From contig NZ_JAKKOQ010000011.1 of the NCBI RefSeq assembly GCF_021738965.1, positions 1 to 56,234 of the forward strand: a stretch of 56,234 bases of DNA, given 5' to 3'. Position numbers and translations under genes: made by a program. Source of the stretch: Gordonia zhenghanii. GTDB taxonomy: Bacteria > Actinomycetota > Actinomycetes > Mycobacteriales > Mycobacteriaceae. Of this stretch, positions 1 through 8,442 are shown piece after piece (the first letter of the stretch is position 1; each line of letters starts with the position of its first letter). Below the pieces are notes generated by a model, which was not told the origin of the DNA, searched no databases, and was given only the letters and a program-made list of their open reading frames with translations.

Positions 1-70
1 GTCTCTGCCGCGGGTCTAGTCCCCTAGATCGCCGGACTCGCGGTGGCGAGACCTCTAGCTCGTCGAACGG

Positions 71-152
71 GGTCTCGACTCCGCTCGACCAGCAGATGGG
101 GCTCGACCAGCGGGGCCTCGACTTCGCTCGACCAGCGGGGTCTCGACCAGCA
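71..152. repeat. Dispersed repeat cluster A
   Basis: Copies of the family consensus GGTCGAGCGGAGTCGAGACC in reverse orientation: one near-perfect copy at 71-93, a CTTCG variant at about 114-136, and shorter GCTCGACCAGC fragments between them. The cluster starts right after the stop codon of the leftward VOC gene. The first 70 bases also hold degenerate copies but no gene. The same family recurs near 16.6, 37.0, 40.3 and 50.2 kb. Confidence 0.85.
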
Positions 153-160
153 GTCGGCTC

Positions 161-631
161 TCAGTCCAGACAGAACTCGTTTCCTTCGGGATCGGCCATG
201 ACGATGTGGCCGTGCCCCATCGGGGGAGCGGGCTCCACGCGACGAGTTCGCGACGCACCGAGCGCTACGAGGGCGGTGGCGCGCGCTTCGAGCGTCGACA
301 TCCGCTCGTCACCGACGAGGCCGGGAGCAGCACGCACATCCAAGTGGATGCGATTCTTCGCGACTTTGCCTTCGGGGACCTGTTGGAAGAAGAGGCGGGA
401 CCGGACGCCTGCGGGATCTTCAGCAGCCGAATTGGAGTTCCACTGCTCGACCGGAATACCTGCTCTCGCCAGGAACTCGTCCCACGCAGCGAATGGATCG
501 TCGGGGTCGGAATCAACGCCTGGCGGCCCGGGAACGACGTAGCCGAGGGCGGCACACCAGAACTGTGAGAGGCCGCGTGGATCGTGGGCGTCGAACGTGA
601 TCTGTATGTCGGGACTCGGCGGAACACTCAT
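161..631 (-). CDS. VOC-family (glyoxalase-like) protein
   Basis: A 156-residue protein with the shape of a glyoxalase-like VOC domain: an early [21 protein letters not shown] segment and a C-terminal [12 protein letters not shown] ending, both typical of the bacterial Glyoxalase_6 group. Catalytic function and substrate cannot be told from sequence. An upstream in-frame extension exists, but ATG 631 is preferred because a TACGCT -10 element ends 7 nt before it, implying a leaderless transcript. It diverges from purT, and repeat cluster A begins just after its stop codon. Confidence 0.8.
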   Translation of the reverse strand: MSVPPSPDIQITFDAHDPRGLSQFWCAALGYVVPGPPGVDSDPDDPFAAWDEFLARAGIPVEQWNSNSAAEDPAGVRSRLFFQQVPEGKVAKNRIHLDVRAAPGLVGDERMSTLEARATALVALGASRTRRVEPAPPMGHGHIVMADPEGNEFCLD

Positions 632-638
632 GCGGTTC

Positions 639-644
639 AGCGTA
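639..644 (-). promoter_or_regulatory. -10 element of VOC gene (leaderless)
   Basis: TACGCT on the minus strand, 7 nt before ATG 631. This spacing recurs at many starts in the window and predicts transcription beginning at the start codon. No -35 is obvious. Confidence 0.5.
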
Positions 645-688
645 GGTCGCCCGAACGGTGCGCGGACCGCGTCGCCGATCCGGGCCCG

Positions 689-694
689 TAAACT
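689..694 (+). promoter_or_regulatory. -10 element of purT (leaderless)
   Basis: TAAACT, 7 nt before the purT ATG. The GGAGG between it and the ATG is only 2 nt from the start codon, too close to work as a ribosome binding site, so a leaderless transcript explains the layout better. Confidence 0.6.
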
Positions 695-701
695 GGAGGG
701 C

Positions 702-2327
702 ATGTCGTCAACGGTGATCGGTACCCCGCTGAGTCCCAGTGCGGTCAGAGTGCTCCTCCTCGGATCCGGCGAACTCGGCAAGGAGGTGACGATCGCTCTG
801 CAACGGTTCGGCGTGGAAGTCATCGCCGTCGACCGCTACGCCGACGCCCCCGCTCACCAAGTGGCCCACCACGCCGAGGTCATCGACATGACCGATGCGG
901 AGCAGGTCCGCGCCGTGATCGACAAGCACAAGCCGCACTATGTGCTGCCCGAGATCGAAGCGATCGCGACTGACGCCCTCGAAGACGTCGAACGCGACGG
1001 GGTCGCCGAGGTCATCCCGAGCGCCAAGGCAGTGTCGGCGACGTTGAACCGCGAACGGATTCGGCGACTGGCCGATGAAGAACTCGGGCTGCCGACGTCG
1101 CCGTACCTGTTCGCCGGATCGCTCGAGGAGATGCGTCGCGCGGTCGAGAGCGTCGGCTATCCGTGCGTGGTGAAGCCCGTCATGTCGTCGTCAGGTAAGG
1201 GGCAGAGCGTCCTGGAAGGCCCCGACGACGTCGACGCCGCATGGGAGGCGGCCCGGACGGGGGCGCGCGTCAACAACGACCGAGTGATCGTCGAGGGCTT
1301 CGTCGACTTCGACTACGAGATCACGCTCCTCACCGTGCGTGCGATCGACCCGGCGACGGGCAAGCTCGCGACGTACTTCTGCGATCCGATCGGTCACCGA
1401 CAGGTGTCCGGTGACTACGTGGAGAGCTGGCAGCCGCAGCCGATGAGTGAGATCGCCTACGGCACAGCACGTTCGGTCGCCGCACGGATCGCAACGGCGA
1501 TGGGGTCGGGCCGCAGCGAGTTCAGCGGTCGCGGCGTGTTCGGAGTGGAGCTGTTCGTGCACGGCGACGAGGTGTACTTCTCAGAAGTGAGTCCACGGCC
1601 CCACGACACAGGTTTGGTGACGCTGGCGTCGCAGCAACTGTCGGAGTTCGAGCTCCACGCCCGTGCCGTGCTCGGTCTGCCCGTCGACACCGCCTCAGTG
1701 GCCCCGGGCGCGTCCGCGGTGATCTACGGACGCCACGACGCCGAGGCGATCAAGTTCGCGGGTGTCGCTGAGGCACTGGCGGATCCGGCCGTCGACATCC
1801 GACTGTTCGGTAAGCCCGAGAGCTTCGCGCGACGCCGCATGGGTGTCGCGGTGGCGACCGGACTGAACACCGAGGTCGCGCGCCAGAAGGCCACCCGGGC
1901 GGCCGAGACCGTTCAGCCGTTGCTCGGCGACGCTGAAGTGCCTGCGGCAGAAGAGGCTTCGGAGAATGAGGGGAATGGGAGCCGGGAAACCGTAGGCAAC
2001 GAAGCCGTGGACCCGGCTGCAAGCGATACGAAGACTGGTGCCGAGGAGACGGTCGCGATCCCTCGCCCCGACCGGCAGCCTCCGCAGGCGTCCGCTCCGC
2101 CGCCTCCTCCCGGTGCGCGCCCCAGCCCACCGCCGGGGACTGGCCCGCATCCGGGACCGCCGCCTCCGCACCTGAGGCGTCCGGGCCCAGGCCGCCCCGG
2201 ACCCGGTCCAACCGGTCCGGCGGGTCCTCGGCCACCGGGGATGCCTCCGCAGGGACCGCCGCCCCAGGGACCCCCGCCCCAGGGGCCGCCCCCGTATCCA
2301 CAAGGGCCTCCCGGGCGTCGATTCTGA
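702..2327 (+). CDS. purT: Formate-dependent GAR transformylase PurT with proline-rich C-terminal tail
   Basis: PurT makes formyl-GAR from GAR, formate and ATP in purine synthesis. Residues 1 to about 410 follow E. coli PurT closely (from memory): a [12 protein letters not shown] nucleotide-binding start (residues 17-28), an [13 protein letters not shown] segment, the ATP-grasp core with [12 protein letters not shown] from residue 158, and [12 protein letters not shown]. The enzyme family is about 390 residues; this one is 541. The extra ~130 residues are first acidic and low-complexity, then from about residue 460 almost only Pro and Gly with repeated PPPQGP units. The tail is in frame with no interrupting stop. 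In M. tuberculosis purT is also followed by a rhodanese gene and metZ. Confidence 0.95.
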   Translation: MSSTVIGTPLSPSAVRVLLLGSGELGKEVTIALQRFGVEVIAVDRYADAPAHQVAHHAEVIDMTDAEQVRAVIDKHKPHYVLPEIEAIATDALEDVERDGVAEVIPSAKAVSATLNRERIRRLADEELGLPTSPYLFAGSLEEMRRAVESVGYPCVVKPVMSSSGKGQSVLEGPDDVDAAWEAARTGARVNNDRVIVEGFVDFDYEITLLTVRAIDPATGKLATYFCDPIGHRQVSGDYVESWQPQPMSEIAYGTARSVAARIATAMGSGRSEFSGRGVFGVELFVHGDEVYFSEVSPRPHDTGLVTLASQQLSEFELHARAVLGLPVDTASVAPGASAVIYGRHDAEAIKFAGVAEALADPAVDIRLFGKPESFARRRMGVAVATGLNTEVARQKATRAAETVQPLLGDAEVPAAEEASENEGNGSRETVGNEAVDPAASDTKTGAEETVAIPRPDRQPPQASAPPPPPGARPSPPPGTGPHPGPPPPHLRRPGPGRPGPGPTGPAGPRPPGMPPQGPPPQGPPPQGPPPYPQGPPGRRF

Positions 2328-2331
2328 GTAT

Positions 2332-2350
2332 TTACTGAACAATTCGGTAA
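2332..2350. promoter_or_regulatory. Palindrome upstream of secreted-protein gene
   Basis: TTACTGAACAATTCGGTAA is a near-perfect inverted repeat (7 of 8 pairs around a 3-nt centre). It lies 5 bases after the purT stop and about 110 bases before the next start, in an AT-richer stretch, so it could be a repressor operator. No regulator is assigned. Confidence 0.35.
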
Positions 2351-2459
2351 CACCTATGCGTTAAATCACCGATAGACGGGTAAGGGTGGAGGGAAGACTC
2401 CGTCTACGCGCTGCGATTCACAACGTTTTGCGGCTAGGTGAAACGAAAGGTTATTCGAC

Positions 2460-2975
2460 ATGAGGAAGACCCTGACACGTGCAGCGGCGAGTATCGCCGC
2501 AGTCGGCGCCATCGGTGCCGGCACCCTCGTCGCAGCTCCGCAGGCGCAGGCTGCCGACCCCGGCGACCTCCAGATCATCGGCGGGGTGAACTGCACCTTC
2601 AAGGCGTGGGGTCCCAACTGGTCCGACGGCCCGCAGTGGCAGATGCACCGCTGGATGGGCGTCACGAACCTCGGAGACTTCACCATGCACAAGGTGACCG
2701 TCACCGAGTTCGGCGGCCCGACGAAGTGGGTTCCGGCGAGCAAGGCACTCAAGACCAAGGTGGGAGACCTGAAGCCGGGCCAGACCGCGACCCTGTTCTC
2801 CACCAAGTGGAAGGGCTGCTGGCCGTCCTCGATCTCCGGCTACACAATCAGCGAGCAGGTCGAGAATCCGCTGAACAACGCAGGCTTCTGGCAGAACGTC
2901 CGTCGCGCCGCACCCAAGGGTGGCGACAACGAGAAGATCGTCGAGCCGCCGAAGGCCGACACCTCCGACAAGTAG
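2460..2975 (+). CDS. Secreted protein of unknown function
   Basis: A 171-residue protein with a classical Sec signal peptide: MRKTLTR, a hydrophobic Ala/Gly-rich segment, and a probable AQA cleavage site after residue 31. The mature part is small with no membrane segment. It has two cysteines (in GGVNCTF and KGCWPS) that could form one disulfide, and several Trp residues. I do not recognise the family. The leader of about 130 bases before the start holds a palindrome. The gene stands alone and ends at a strong bidirectional terminator. Confidence 0.8.
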   Translation: MRKTLTRAAASIAAVGAIGAGTLVAAPQAQAADPGDLQIIGGVNCTFKAWGPNWSDGPQWQMHRWMGVTNLGDFTMHKVTVTEFGGPTKWVPASKALKTKVGDLKPGQTATLFSTKWKGCWPSSISGYTISEQVENPLNNAGFWQNVRRAAPKGGDNEKIVEPPKADTSDK

Positions 2976-2982
2976 CAGCGAG

Positions 2983-3023
2983 AAAAGGTCCGCCCCAACA
3001 CGATGTGTCGGGGCGGACCTTTT
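2983..3023. terminator. Bidirectional intrinsic terminator
   Basis: An 18-bp inverted repeat (one mismatch) with a 5-nt CGATG loop. The arms run AAAAGGTCCGCCCC... and ...GGGGCGGACCTTTT, so each strand ends in a T run. It lies between the convergent secreted-protein gene and fprA and should serve both. Confidence 0.9.
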
Positions 3024-3044
3024 GTAGGGCTCTGCGTGGAACCG

Positions 3045-4433
3045 CTACTTCCGAGTCTTGTCCGGTTCTGCGGCAGCCAGCATGTCGTCGCGCTCGACGA
3101 CCTTGATTCGCTCGCGGCCCGCGGCGGCGCCGAGGGCGCGCTCGTGCTCGTCGAGGCGGTACCAGCCGTCCCACGTGGTGAACGGGATGCCGCGCTCCTC
3201 CAGGAGTGCGACGATCGCGTCTTCACCAGGCGTCTCGGGTGTGTTGAGCGAGCTGGCCTTCATGTCTTCGAGGATGCACTCGACGGTCTCGTTGGCGTCG
3301 CCCTTGGTGTGGCCGATGAGGCCGACGGGGCCGCGCTTGATCCACCCTGTCGTGTAGAGCCCGGTCAGATGTTTGCCCTCGTCGAACACGCGGCCCGATT
3401 CGTTCGGGATGACGCCCGCCTGATCGTCGAACGGGATCTCCGGCAGATTGTCCGACAGGTAGCCGACCGCGCGGTAGATCGCGGTGACGTCCCACTCGCG
3501 GAACTTGCCGGTCGACTTCACGTTGCCGGTGCCGTCCAGTTCGGTGCGCTCGGTCCGCAGACCGACGACCTTCCCGTCCTCGCCGAGGACCTCGACCGGG
3601 TTCTCGAAGAAGTGCAGGAACAGTTTGTGGATCGCGTCCTGCTTCGGCTCGCGGATCGCGTAGTTCTCGATGATCGTCGCGACCTGATCGGTGATCTTGC
3701 TGCTGCGGCGGGCGACGGCCGAGCCCTCGTCGTACTCGATGTCCTCGGGGTCGACGACGACCTCGATGCTCGGCGAGTGATCGAGCTCCTTGAGTTCCAG
3801 CGGAGTGAACTTGGCCTGCGCGGGACCGCGCCGACCGAACACGTGGACTTCGAGCGCCTTGTTGGCCTTGAGGCCTTCGTAGACGTTGTCCGGGATCTCG
3901 GTCGCGAGCAGCTCGTCGCCGGTCTTGGCGAGCACGCGGGCCACGTCGAGGGCGACGTTGCCGACACCGATGACGGCGACCTTCTCCTCCTCGAGCGGCC
4001 AGGTGCGCGAGAAGTCCGGGTGCCCGTCGTACCAGGCGACGAACTCGCCTGCTCCGTAGCTGCGCTCGAGGTCGACGCCCGGGATCTTCATGCCGCGGTC
4101 GTCGGTGGCTCCGGTCGAGAACACGACGGCGTCGTAGTGCTGGCGCAGGTCGGCGAGCGTGACGTCGGTGCCGTAGTCGATGTTGCCGAGCAGGCGCACC
4201 TGCGGCTTGTCGAGCACCTTGTGCAGTGCGTTGATGATCCCCTTGATGCGCGGGTGGTCGGGTGCGACTCCGTAACGGATCAGGCCGAACGGCGCGGGCA
4301 TGCGTTCGTAGAGGTCGATGCTCACGCCGCGCTCACCCGCGGTGTCCGACTTCATCAGGGCGTCCGCGCAGTAGATGCCGGCCGGTCCGGCGCCGACGAT
4401 CGCGACCCGCAACGGGCGGTTGGTGTCAGTCAT
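3045..4433 (-). CDS. fprA: Ferredoxin/NADP+ reductase, FprA type
   Basis: A 462-residue flavoenzyme of the adrenodoxin-reductase type, passing electrons between NADPH and ferredoxin. Residues 14-19 (GAGPAG) bind FAD. A second Rossmann motif, VIGVGNVALDVAR (154-166), binds NADP. The segment APFGLIRYGVAPDHP and the C-terminal GWIKRGPVGLIGHTKGDA are family hallmarks. Length matches mycobacterial FprA (about 456). A GAGGAAA ribosome binding site lies about 10 nt before the ATG. In steroid-degrading actinobacteria such reductases feed P450s and Rieske oxygenases, but no partner is encoded nearby. Confidence 0.93.
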   Translation of the reverse strand: MTDTNRPLRVAIVGAGPAGIYCADALMKSDTAGERGVSIDLYERMPAPFGLIRYGVAPDHPRIKGIINALHKVLDKPQVRLLGNIDYGTDVTLADLRQHYDAVVFSTGATDDRGMKIPGVDLERSYGAGEFVAWYDGHPDFSRTWPLEEEKVAVIGVGNVALDVARVLAKTGDELLATEIPDNVYEGLKANKALEVHVFGRRGPAQAKFTPLELKELDHSPSIEVVVDPEDIEYDEGSAVARRSSKITDQVATIIENYAIREPKQDAIHKLFLHFFENPVEVLGEDGKVVGLRTERTELDGTGNVKSTGKFREWDVTAIYRAVGYLSDNLPEIPFDDQAGVIPNESGRVFDEGKHLTGLYTTGWIKRGPVGLIGHTKGDANETVECILEDMKASSLNTPETPGEDAIVALLEERGIPFTTWDGWYRLDEHERALGAAAGRERIKVVERDDMLAAAEPDKTRK

Positions 4434-4474
4434 GAGCTCGTGTTTCCTCAGCTTTATGGAACCTTGTCACCTCT

Positions 4475-4502
4475 ACGTTAAATCGTGCGCGAGCGTGACC
4501 AA
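4475..4502 (-). promoter_or_regulatory. Putative fprA promoter
   Basis: On the minus strand TTGGTC and TAACGT are separated by 16 nt, giving a predicted 5' leader of roughly 35 nt with a GAGGAAA site before fprA. A palindrome lies about 10 bp upstream of the -35 (separate entry). Confidence 0.45.
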
Positions 4503-4512
4503 AATCTGTAAG

Positions 4513-4526
4513 TGAGGTGAACCTCA
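4513..4526. promoter_or_regulatory. TGAGGT / ACCTCA palindrome between fprA and membrane gene
   Basis: Perfect 6-bp arms around GA. It sits just upstream of the putative fprA -35 and about 110 bp before the divergent gene. The arms resemble half of an iron-box (DtxR/IdeR) motif, but the spacing does not fit the 19-bp consensus, so no regulator is assigned. Confidence 0.35.
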
Positions 4527-4623
4527 GTAACGCGGTCGATGATCGAAACTCTTGACGGGCGACGCGGCGTGTGCCGCTCTCGCGCCAGGGTAGACGTGTT
4601 GCACGCCCGGAACGGACAGGTCA

Positions 4624-4629
4624 TAGACT
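4624..4629 (+). promoter_or_regulatory. -10 element of membrane protein gene
   Basis: TAGACT ends 8 nt before ATG 4638, giving a leaderless or nearly leaderless transcript for the membrane protein-rhodanese-metZ operon. Confidence 0.45.
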
Positions 4630-4637
4630 CGGAAGTC

Positions 4638-5132
4638 ATGAGCGCTAAGCGACCCGATCCCGCAGCGCAGGACGACCTGCCGAACTCCGAACACGAACCC
4701 CGGTCGTGGCGGGCGGCGCTGCCGTTCCTCATTGCGTTCGGCCTCATCATCATCGTCATCGCGTGGATAGCCCTGTCGCACCTGATCCGCCCGTCCGAGG
4801 AGAGAGTCAGCGAGGACACGAAGGTCCAGTACGTGGTCAACGACTTGTACAGCGCGCGGAACTCCCTGAACTACGACCTGTACCGCGGCGCCCAGTGCGA
4901 GGCGAACGTCGCGTCGAAGGACTTCCCGACCGCAGCGCAGTTCGCCGAAGCCAACCGCGGACCACTCGAACGCGACGGGAAGATCGTCGTACCCGAGATG
5001 GACGTCGAGGTGACCGGTTCGCGTGCGGCCGTCACCGTCCACGCGCACCGCGAGAACACCGAAGACAAGAAGACGACCACGGACGTGACCGTCGTCAAGC
5101 AGGGCGAGGACTGGAAGGTGTGCGCATCGTGA
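4638..5132 (+). CDS. Single-pass membrane protein, NTF2-like outer domain
   Basis: A 164-residue protein with a charged cytoplasmic start, one membrane helix (about residues 26-50), and an outer domain ending in VTVVKQGEDWKVCAS. That C-terminal pattern is common in small NTF2/DUF4878-like lipoproteins and membrane proteins of actinobacteria. Its role is unknown. ATG 4638 is chosen over an upstream in-frame start because the promoter -10 lies between them. The stop codon overlaps the next start in a GTGA, so it is translationally coupled to the rhodanese and metZ. Confidence 0.8.
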   Translation: MSAKRPDPAAQDDLPNSEHEPRSWRAALPFLIAFGLIIIVIAWIALSHLIRPSEERVSEDTKVQYVVNDLYSARNSLNYDLYRGAQCEANVASKDFPTAAQFAEANRGPLERDGKIVVPEMDVEVTGSRAAVTVHAHRENTEDKKTTTDVTVVKQGEDWKVCAS

Positions 5133-5542
5133 CCTATGCAGGCGACATCACACCGCGCGACGCATGGTCGCGGCTCGCCGACAACCCGCGAGCCGTACTC
5201 GTCGACTGCCGGACCCGGGCGGAGTGGAGCTTCGTCGGCGTCCCAGACGTGAGTCCCCTCGGTAAGCAGACGGTGTTCGTCGAGTGGGTCGGCTTCCCCG
5301 ACGGCGCTCGCAACCCCCAGTTCGTCGACGATCTGCGCTCGGCGGGGATCACCGACGACGACGAAGTCCTGTTCCTCTGCCGATCGGGGCAGCGGTCGAT
5401 CGGCGCCGCGGAGGCGGCGACCGCAGCCGGGATCGGTGCGTCGTACAACATCCTGGACGGTTTCGAGGGCGGCGTCGACGCGTCCGGGCACCGTGGCTCC
5501 GTCGGGTGGCGGGCCGAAGAACTTCCCTGGCGACAGTCATAG
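5129..5542 (+). CDS. Rhodanese-like sulfurtransferase
   Basis: A 137-residue single-domain rhodanese. The DCRTRAEW segment and the active-site loop CRSGQRS with Cys84 are intact, so sulfur transfer from a persulfide is plausible. GTG 5129 overlaps the previous stop (GTGA) and has GGAAGG about 10 nt upstream; GTG 5120 is an alternative. It lies 14 bases before metZ, an order recalled from M. tuberculosis (Rv0390-Rv0391). That supports a role in sulfur supply around homocysteine synthesis, though its true substrate is unknown. Confidence 0.88.
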   Translation: MTYAGDITPRDAWSRLADNPRAVLVDCRTRAEWSFVGVPDVSPLGKQTVFVEWVGFPDGARNPQFVDDLRSAGITDDDEVLFLCRSGQRSIGAAEAATAAGIGASYNILDGFEGGVDASGHRGSVGWRAEELPWRQS

Positions 5543-5556
5543 AGGAGCAGCGAGCA

Positions 5557-6756
5557 GTGAGCAATGAACTTCCAGAATGGGTGTCACCAGAGACCGTCGC
5601 GGTGCGGGGCGGCCTCATGCGCTCCGGATTCTTCGAGACGTCCGAAGCCCTCTACCTCAACAGCGGCTACGTGTACGAGTCGGCGGAGGCCGCCGAGCGC
5701 GCGTTCACCGGTGAGGACCAGCGCTTCGTCTACAGCAGGTACGGCAATCCGACCGTTGCGATGTTCCAGGAGCGGCTGCGCCAGATCGAAGGCACCGAGG
5801 CGTGCTTCGCGACAGCGAGCGGCATGGCGGCGGTGTTCGTCGCGCTCGGCGCCCTGCTGAAGAAGGGCTCGCGCTTGGTCGCCGCCCGCAGCCTGTTCGG
5901 TTCATGCTTCGTGATCTGCAACGAGATCCTGCCGTCCTGGGGCGTCGAGACGGTGTTCGTCGACGGCGACGACCTGTCGCAATGGGAGACGGCGCTGTCC
6001 GAGCCGACCGATGCGGTGTTCTTCGAGACGCCGTCCAATCCGATGCAGGCAGTTGTCGACGTCCGCAGAGTGGCCGAGATGGCGCACGCTGCGGGAGCAC
6101 AGGTGGTGCTCGACAACGTGTTCGCGACGCCGTTGCTGCAGCGCGGTCTGGAGCTCGGCGCCGACGTCATCGTGTACTCCGGCACCAAGCACATCGACGG
6201 TCAGGGCCGCGTGATGGGCGGCGCGATCCTCGGCACCGAGGAGTACATCCAGGGGCCGGTCCGCGAGTTGATGCGGCACACGGGGCCTGCGTTGAGCCCG
6301 TTCAACGCGTGGGTGATGCTCAAAGGCCTCGAGACCATGAAGATCCGGCTCGACCAATCGGTCTCGGCCGCGCTCCGGATCGCCGAGTTCCTCGATGCCG
6401 ACCCGCGCGTCGCGCGCGCGATCTATCCGTTCCTGCAGTCGCACCCGCAGTATGAGCTCGCGACGTCCCAGATGTCCGGCGGCGGCACCGTCATCACGTT
6501 CGAGCTGGCGGGAAGTCCGGGGCAGACCGGCAAGGAGCGCGCGTTCGAGGTCCTCAACGGACTCGGCGTGATCGACATCTCCAACAACCTCGGTGATGCG
6601 AAGAGCCTGATCACGCATCCGGCGACGACGACGCACCGCGCGATGGGCCCCGAAGGCCGGGCAGGCATCGGCTTGACCGACTCGATGGTTCGACTGTCGG
6701 TCGGGCTGGAAGCGGTCGACGACCTGATCCGCGACCTCGATACGGCCCTGGGCTGA
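5557..6756 (+). CDS. metZ: O-succinylhomoserine sulfhydrylase
   Basis: MetZ makes homocysteine directly from O-succinylhomoserine and sulfide, a PLP-dependent step in methionine synthesis. The 399-residue protein has the Cys/Met-metabolism fold: YSRYGNPT near residue 60, Asp186 in VLDNVFATP, and the PLP lysine Lys211 in YSGTKHIDGQG. The start is GTG 5557, with GAGGAG 9 nt upstream. It is the last gene of the operon. Family members differ in acyl preference (succinyl or acetyl); the succinyl call rests on similarity to mycobacterial MetZ. Confidence 0.93.
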   Translation: MSNELPEWVSPETVAVRGGLMRSGFFETSEALYLNSGYVYESAEAAERAFTGEDQRFVYSRYGNPTVAMFQERLRQIEGTEACFATASGMAAVFVALGALLKKGSRLVAARSLFGSCFVICNEILPSWGVETVFVDGDDLSQWETALSEPTDAVFFETPSNPMQAVVDVRRVAEMAHAAGAQVVLDNVFATPLLQRGLELGADVIVYSGTKHIDGQGRVMGGAILGTEEYIQGPVRELMRHTGPALSPFNAWVMLKGLETMKIRLDQSVSAALRIAEFLDADPRVARAIYPFLQSHPQYELATSQMSGGGTVITFELAGSPGQTGKERAFEVLNGLGVIDISNNLGDAKSLITHPATTTHRAMGPEGRAGIGLTDSMVRLSVGLEAVDDLIRDLDTALG

Positions 6757-6768
6757 GCGACCGGGCCG

Positions 6769-7854
6769 TCAGTCGAGGCCCAGCGTGCCCAATACCGTGC
6801 GGAACTTGGCGTCGGTCTCGGCAACCTCGGCGTCCGGATCGGAGCCTGCGACGATGCCGCCGCCCGCCCACGTCGTGACGCCGATACCGTCGGCATCGAG
6901 TTCGAGACAGCGGATCGACACGGTCCACTGACCGTCGCCCGCGGCGTCGCACCAGCCGACTGCGCCCGCGTAGAAGTCACGCGAGCCTTCGAGTTCGGTG
7001 ATGAGCGCGGACGCCTCGTCGCGCGGAGTCCCGCAGACCGCGGGGGTCGGGGACATCAGCGCCGCGAGGTCGAGAGCGGTGACCGACTCGTCGGCGAGGA
7101 CGCCGCGGATCGGTGTCGCCAGATGCCAGACGGCCGGCGTCGACTCGATCTGCGGCTCGTCGGGCACGGTCAGTTCGCGGCACAGCGGCGCCAGCGCGGC
7201 GACGATCGAGTCGACGACGAAGGCGTGCTCGCGCAGGTCCTTGTCGGACGACCGCAAACGGTCCACGGCGGCCCGATCCGCCTCGGGGTCGGCACTACGC
7301 GGCGCGGTGCCCGCGAACGGGTGGCAGGTGACGACGCGGCCAGACCGTCGGACCAAGAGTTCGGGACTCGCACCGATCAGCCAGTGGCCGTGACGACCGG
7401 GAGCGGGATCGAGCGGTACGGCGAACGCCGTCGTCGACGTACCGGCGCCGGATGCGAAGCGGTCGAACAGGTCGACGGGGTCGATCCGATCGTCGAACGC
7501 GAACTCGGCGGCACGGGCCAGGACCACTTTCGCCACCCGCCCGTCGCCGATCGCGGTGAGCGCCGATCGCACCCGGTCGGCGTGGTGGGCGGCAGGCGTC
7601 GTCGTCGACGACGCGACGCGAGGTAGCGGCAGGGGCGCATCTGCCGGAACCGTGCGGGGGACCACCGTGAACGACTCGGGCGCGATCAGCGCCGCGTCGC
7701 CGGACGGATCGAAACCGAAGGCTCCGGTCACCGTGCTGATCGAACCTGAGGCCAGCGCGTCGCGTGCGGCGTCGACCGTCGAGAACTCACTGATCCGGCC
7801 GGTGCCTCGCCACGAGACGGATGCGGTCGCGAACAGGGAACTCGGGAGAATCAC
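6769..7854 (-). CDS. Isochorismate synthase
   Basis: A 361-residue chorismate-binding enzyme that converts chorismate to isochorismate, the first step towards menaquinone or salicylate-type siderophores. Conserved parts include GRVAKVVLARA, GASPELLVRR, CHPFAGTAPR and SSDKDLREHAFVVD; the usual C-terminal catalytic region is intact. It resembles mycobacterial EntC (Rv3215). Sequence alone does not separate MenF from EntC, and no other menaquinone or siderophore gene is nearby. The start is GTG, overlapping the stop of the upstream membrane gene by 4 bp (GTGA), so it is the last gene of the SPFH operon. Confidence 0.9.
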   Translation of the reverse strand: MILPSSLFATASVSWRGTGRISEFSTVDAARDALASGSISTVTGAFGFDPSGDAALIAPESFTVVPRTVPADAPLPLPRVASSTTTPAAHHADRVRSALTAIGDGRVAKVVLARAAEFAFDDRIDPVDLFDRFASGAGTSTTAFAVPLDPAPGRHGHWLIGASPELLVRRSGRVVTCHPFAGTAPRSADPEADRAAVDRLRSSDKDLREHAFVVDSIVAALAPLCRELTVPDEPQIESTPAVWHLATPIRGVLADESVTALDLAALMSPTPAVCGTPRDEASALITELEGSRDFYAGAVGWCDAAGDGQWTVSIRCLELDADGIGVTTWAGGGIVAGSDPDAEVAETDAKFRTVLGTLGLD

Positions 7855-8429
7855 TCCGCTAGGCTACTCGGCGGATCCTTACGATCACGAGGCTCGGCAG
7901 GCTGCGGCGGCGTGACGTCGGGCACGGGCGGAACCGCCGGTGGCGCAGCCTGACCACCGATGCCTGCCGCGGCGTCTTGCGCCCGGCCCACGGCACCGTC
8001 TCCCGACTCCAGAGCGACTGACGATGCCGCGGATTCGAGGGCTGCGACGCCCTGATCCGCCTCGGCCAACGGTTGAGTCTTCGATGGCGCGGGCAGCGAC
8101 CAGATCGTCACGAGCCGCTCGTCGAGCTCGCGTGCCGACACCATCAGCTGAGCACGATCATCGATCTGCCCGACACTGGTCATCCCGATGGTGGCGTCCA
8201 ACGCGGCCACCGCGTCACGGATGCGCCGGTGCAACCGGGCCTCCGCGTCGTGCGAACGAGCCCACGACGCGGGCACCGCGACATCGACGCCGGGGATGGC
8301 GGCGCTCGTCGACAGCCCTTCCTTCGACGATCCGGACTTCGACGATCGCGCCAACGCGAACACGAATACGCCCGCGCCGATCACGACGAACAACGCGATC
8401 AGCAACAGCACGATTCCGATGACGGTCAT
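7851..8429 (-). CDS. Small N-anchored membrane protein
   Basis: A 192-residue protein with one N-terminal membrane helix (about residues 3-28), a helical Ala-rich middle (VAALDATIGMTS... ARELDERLVTIW), and a Pro-rich acidic end. No known family is recognised; the mid-section looks like a coiled or helical bundle. It follows the zinc-ribbon gene by 13 bases and overlaps isochorismate synthase by 4, so it belongs to the same minus-strand operon. Confidence 0.75.
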   Translation of the reverse strand: MTVIGIVLLLIALFVVIGAGVFVFALARSSKSGSSKEGLSTSAAIPGVDVAVPASWARSHDAEARLHRRIRDAVAALDATIGMTSVGQIDDRAQLMVSARELDERLVTIWSLPAPSKTQPLAEADQGVAALESAASSVALESGDGAVGRAQDAAAGIGGQAAPPAVPPVPDVTPPQPAEPRDRKDPPSSLAE

Positions 8430-8442
8430 GGTTCTCCCCAGT

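Noticed and set aside
3003..4481. A 492-codon open frame antisense to fprA
   Set aside because: Shadow of fprA, with no recognisable domain; fprA has both Rossmann motifs.
4513..4526. DtxR/IdeR iron box near fprA
   Set aside because: Arms look similar, but the centre is 2 bp instead of the 7 bp needed by the 19-bp consensus.
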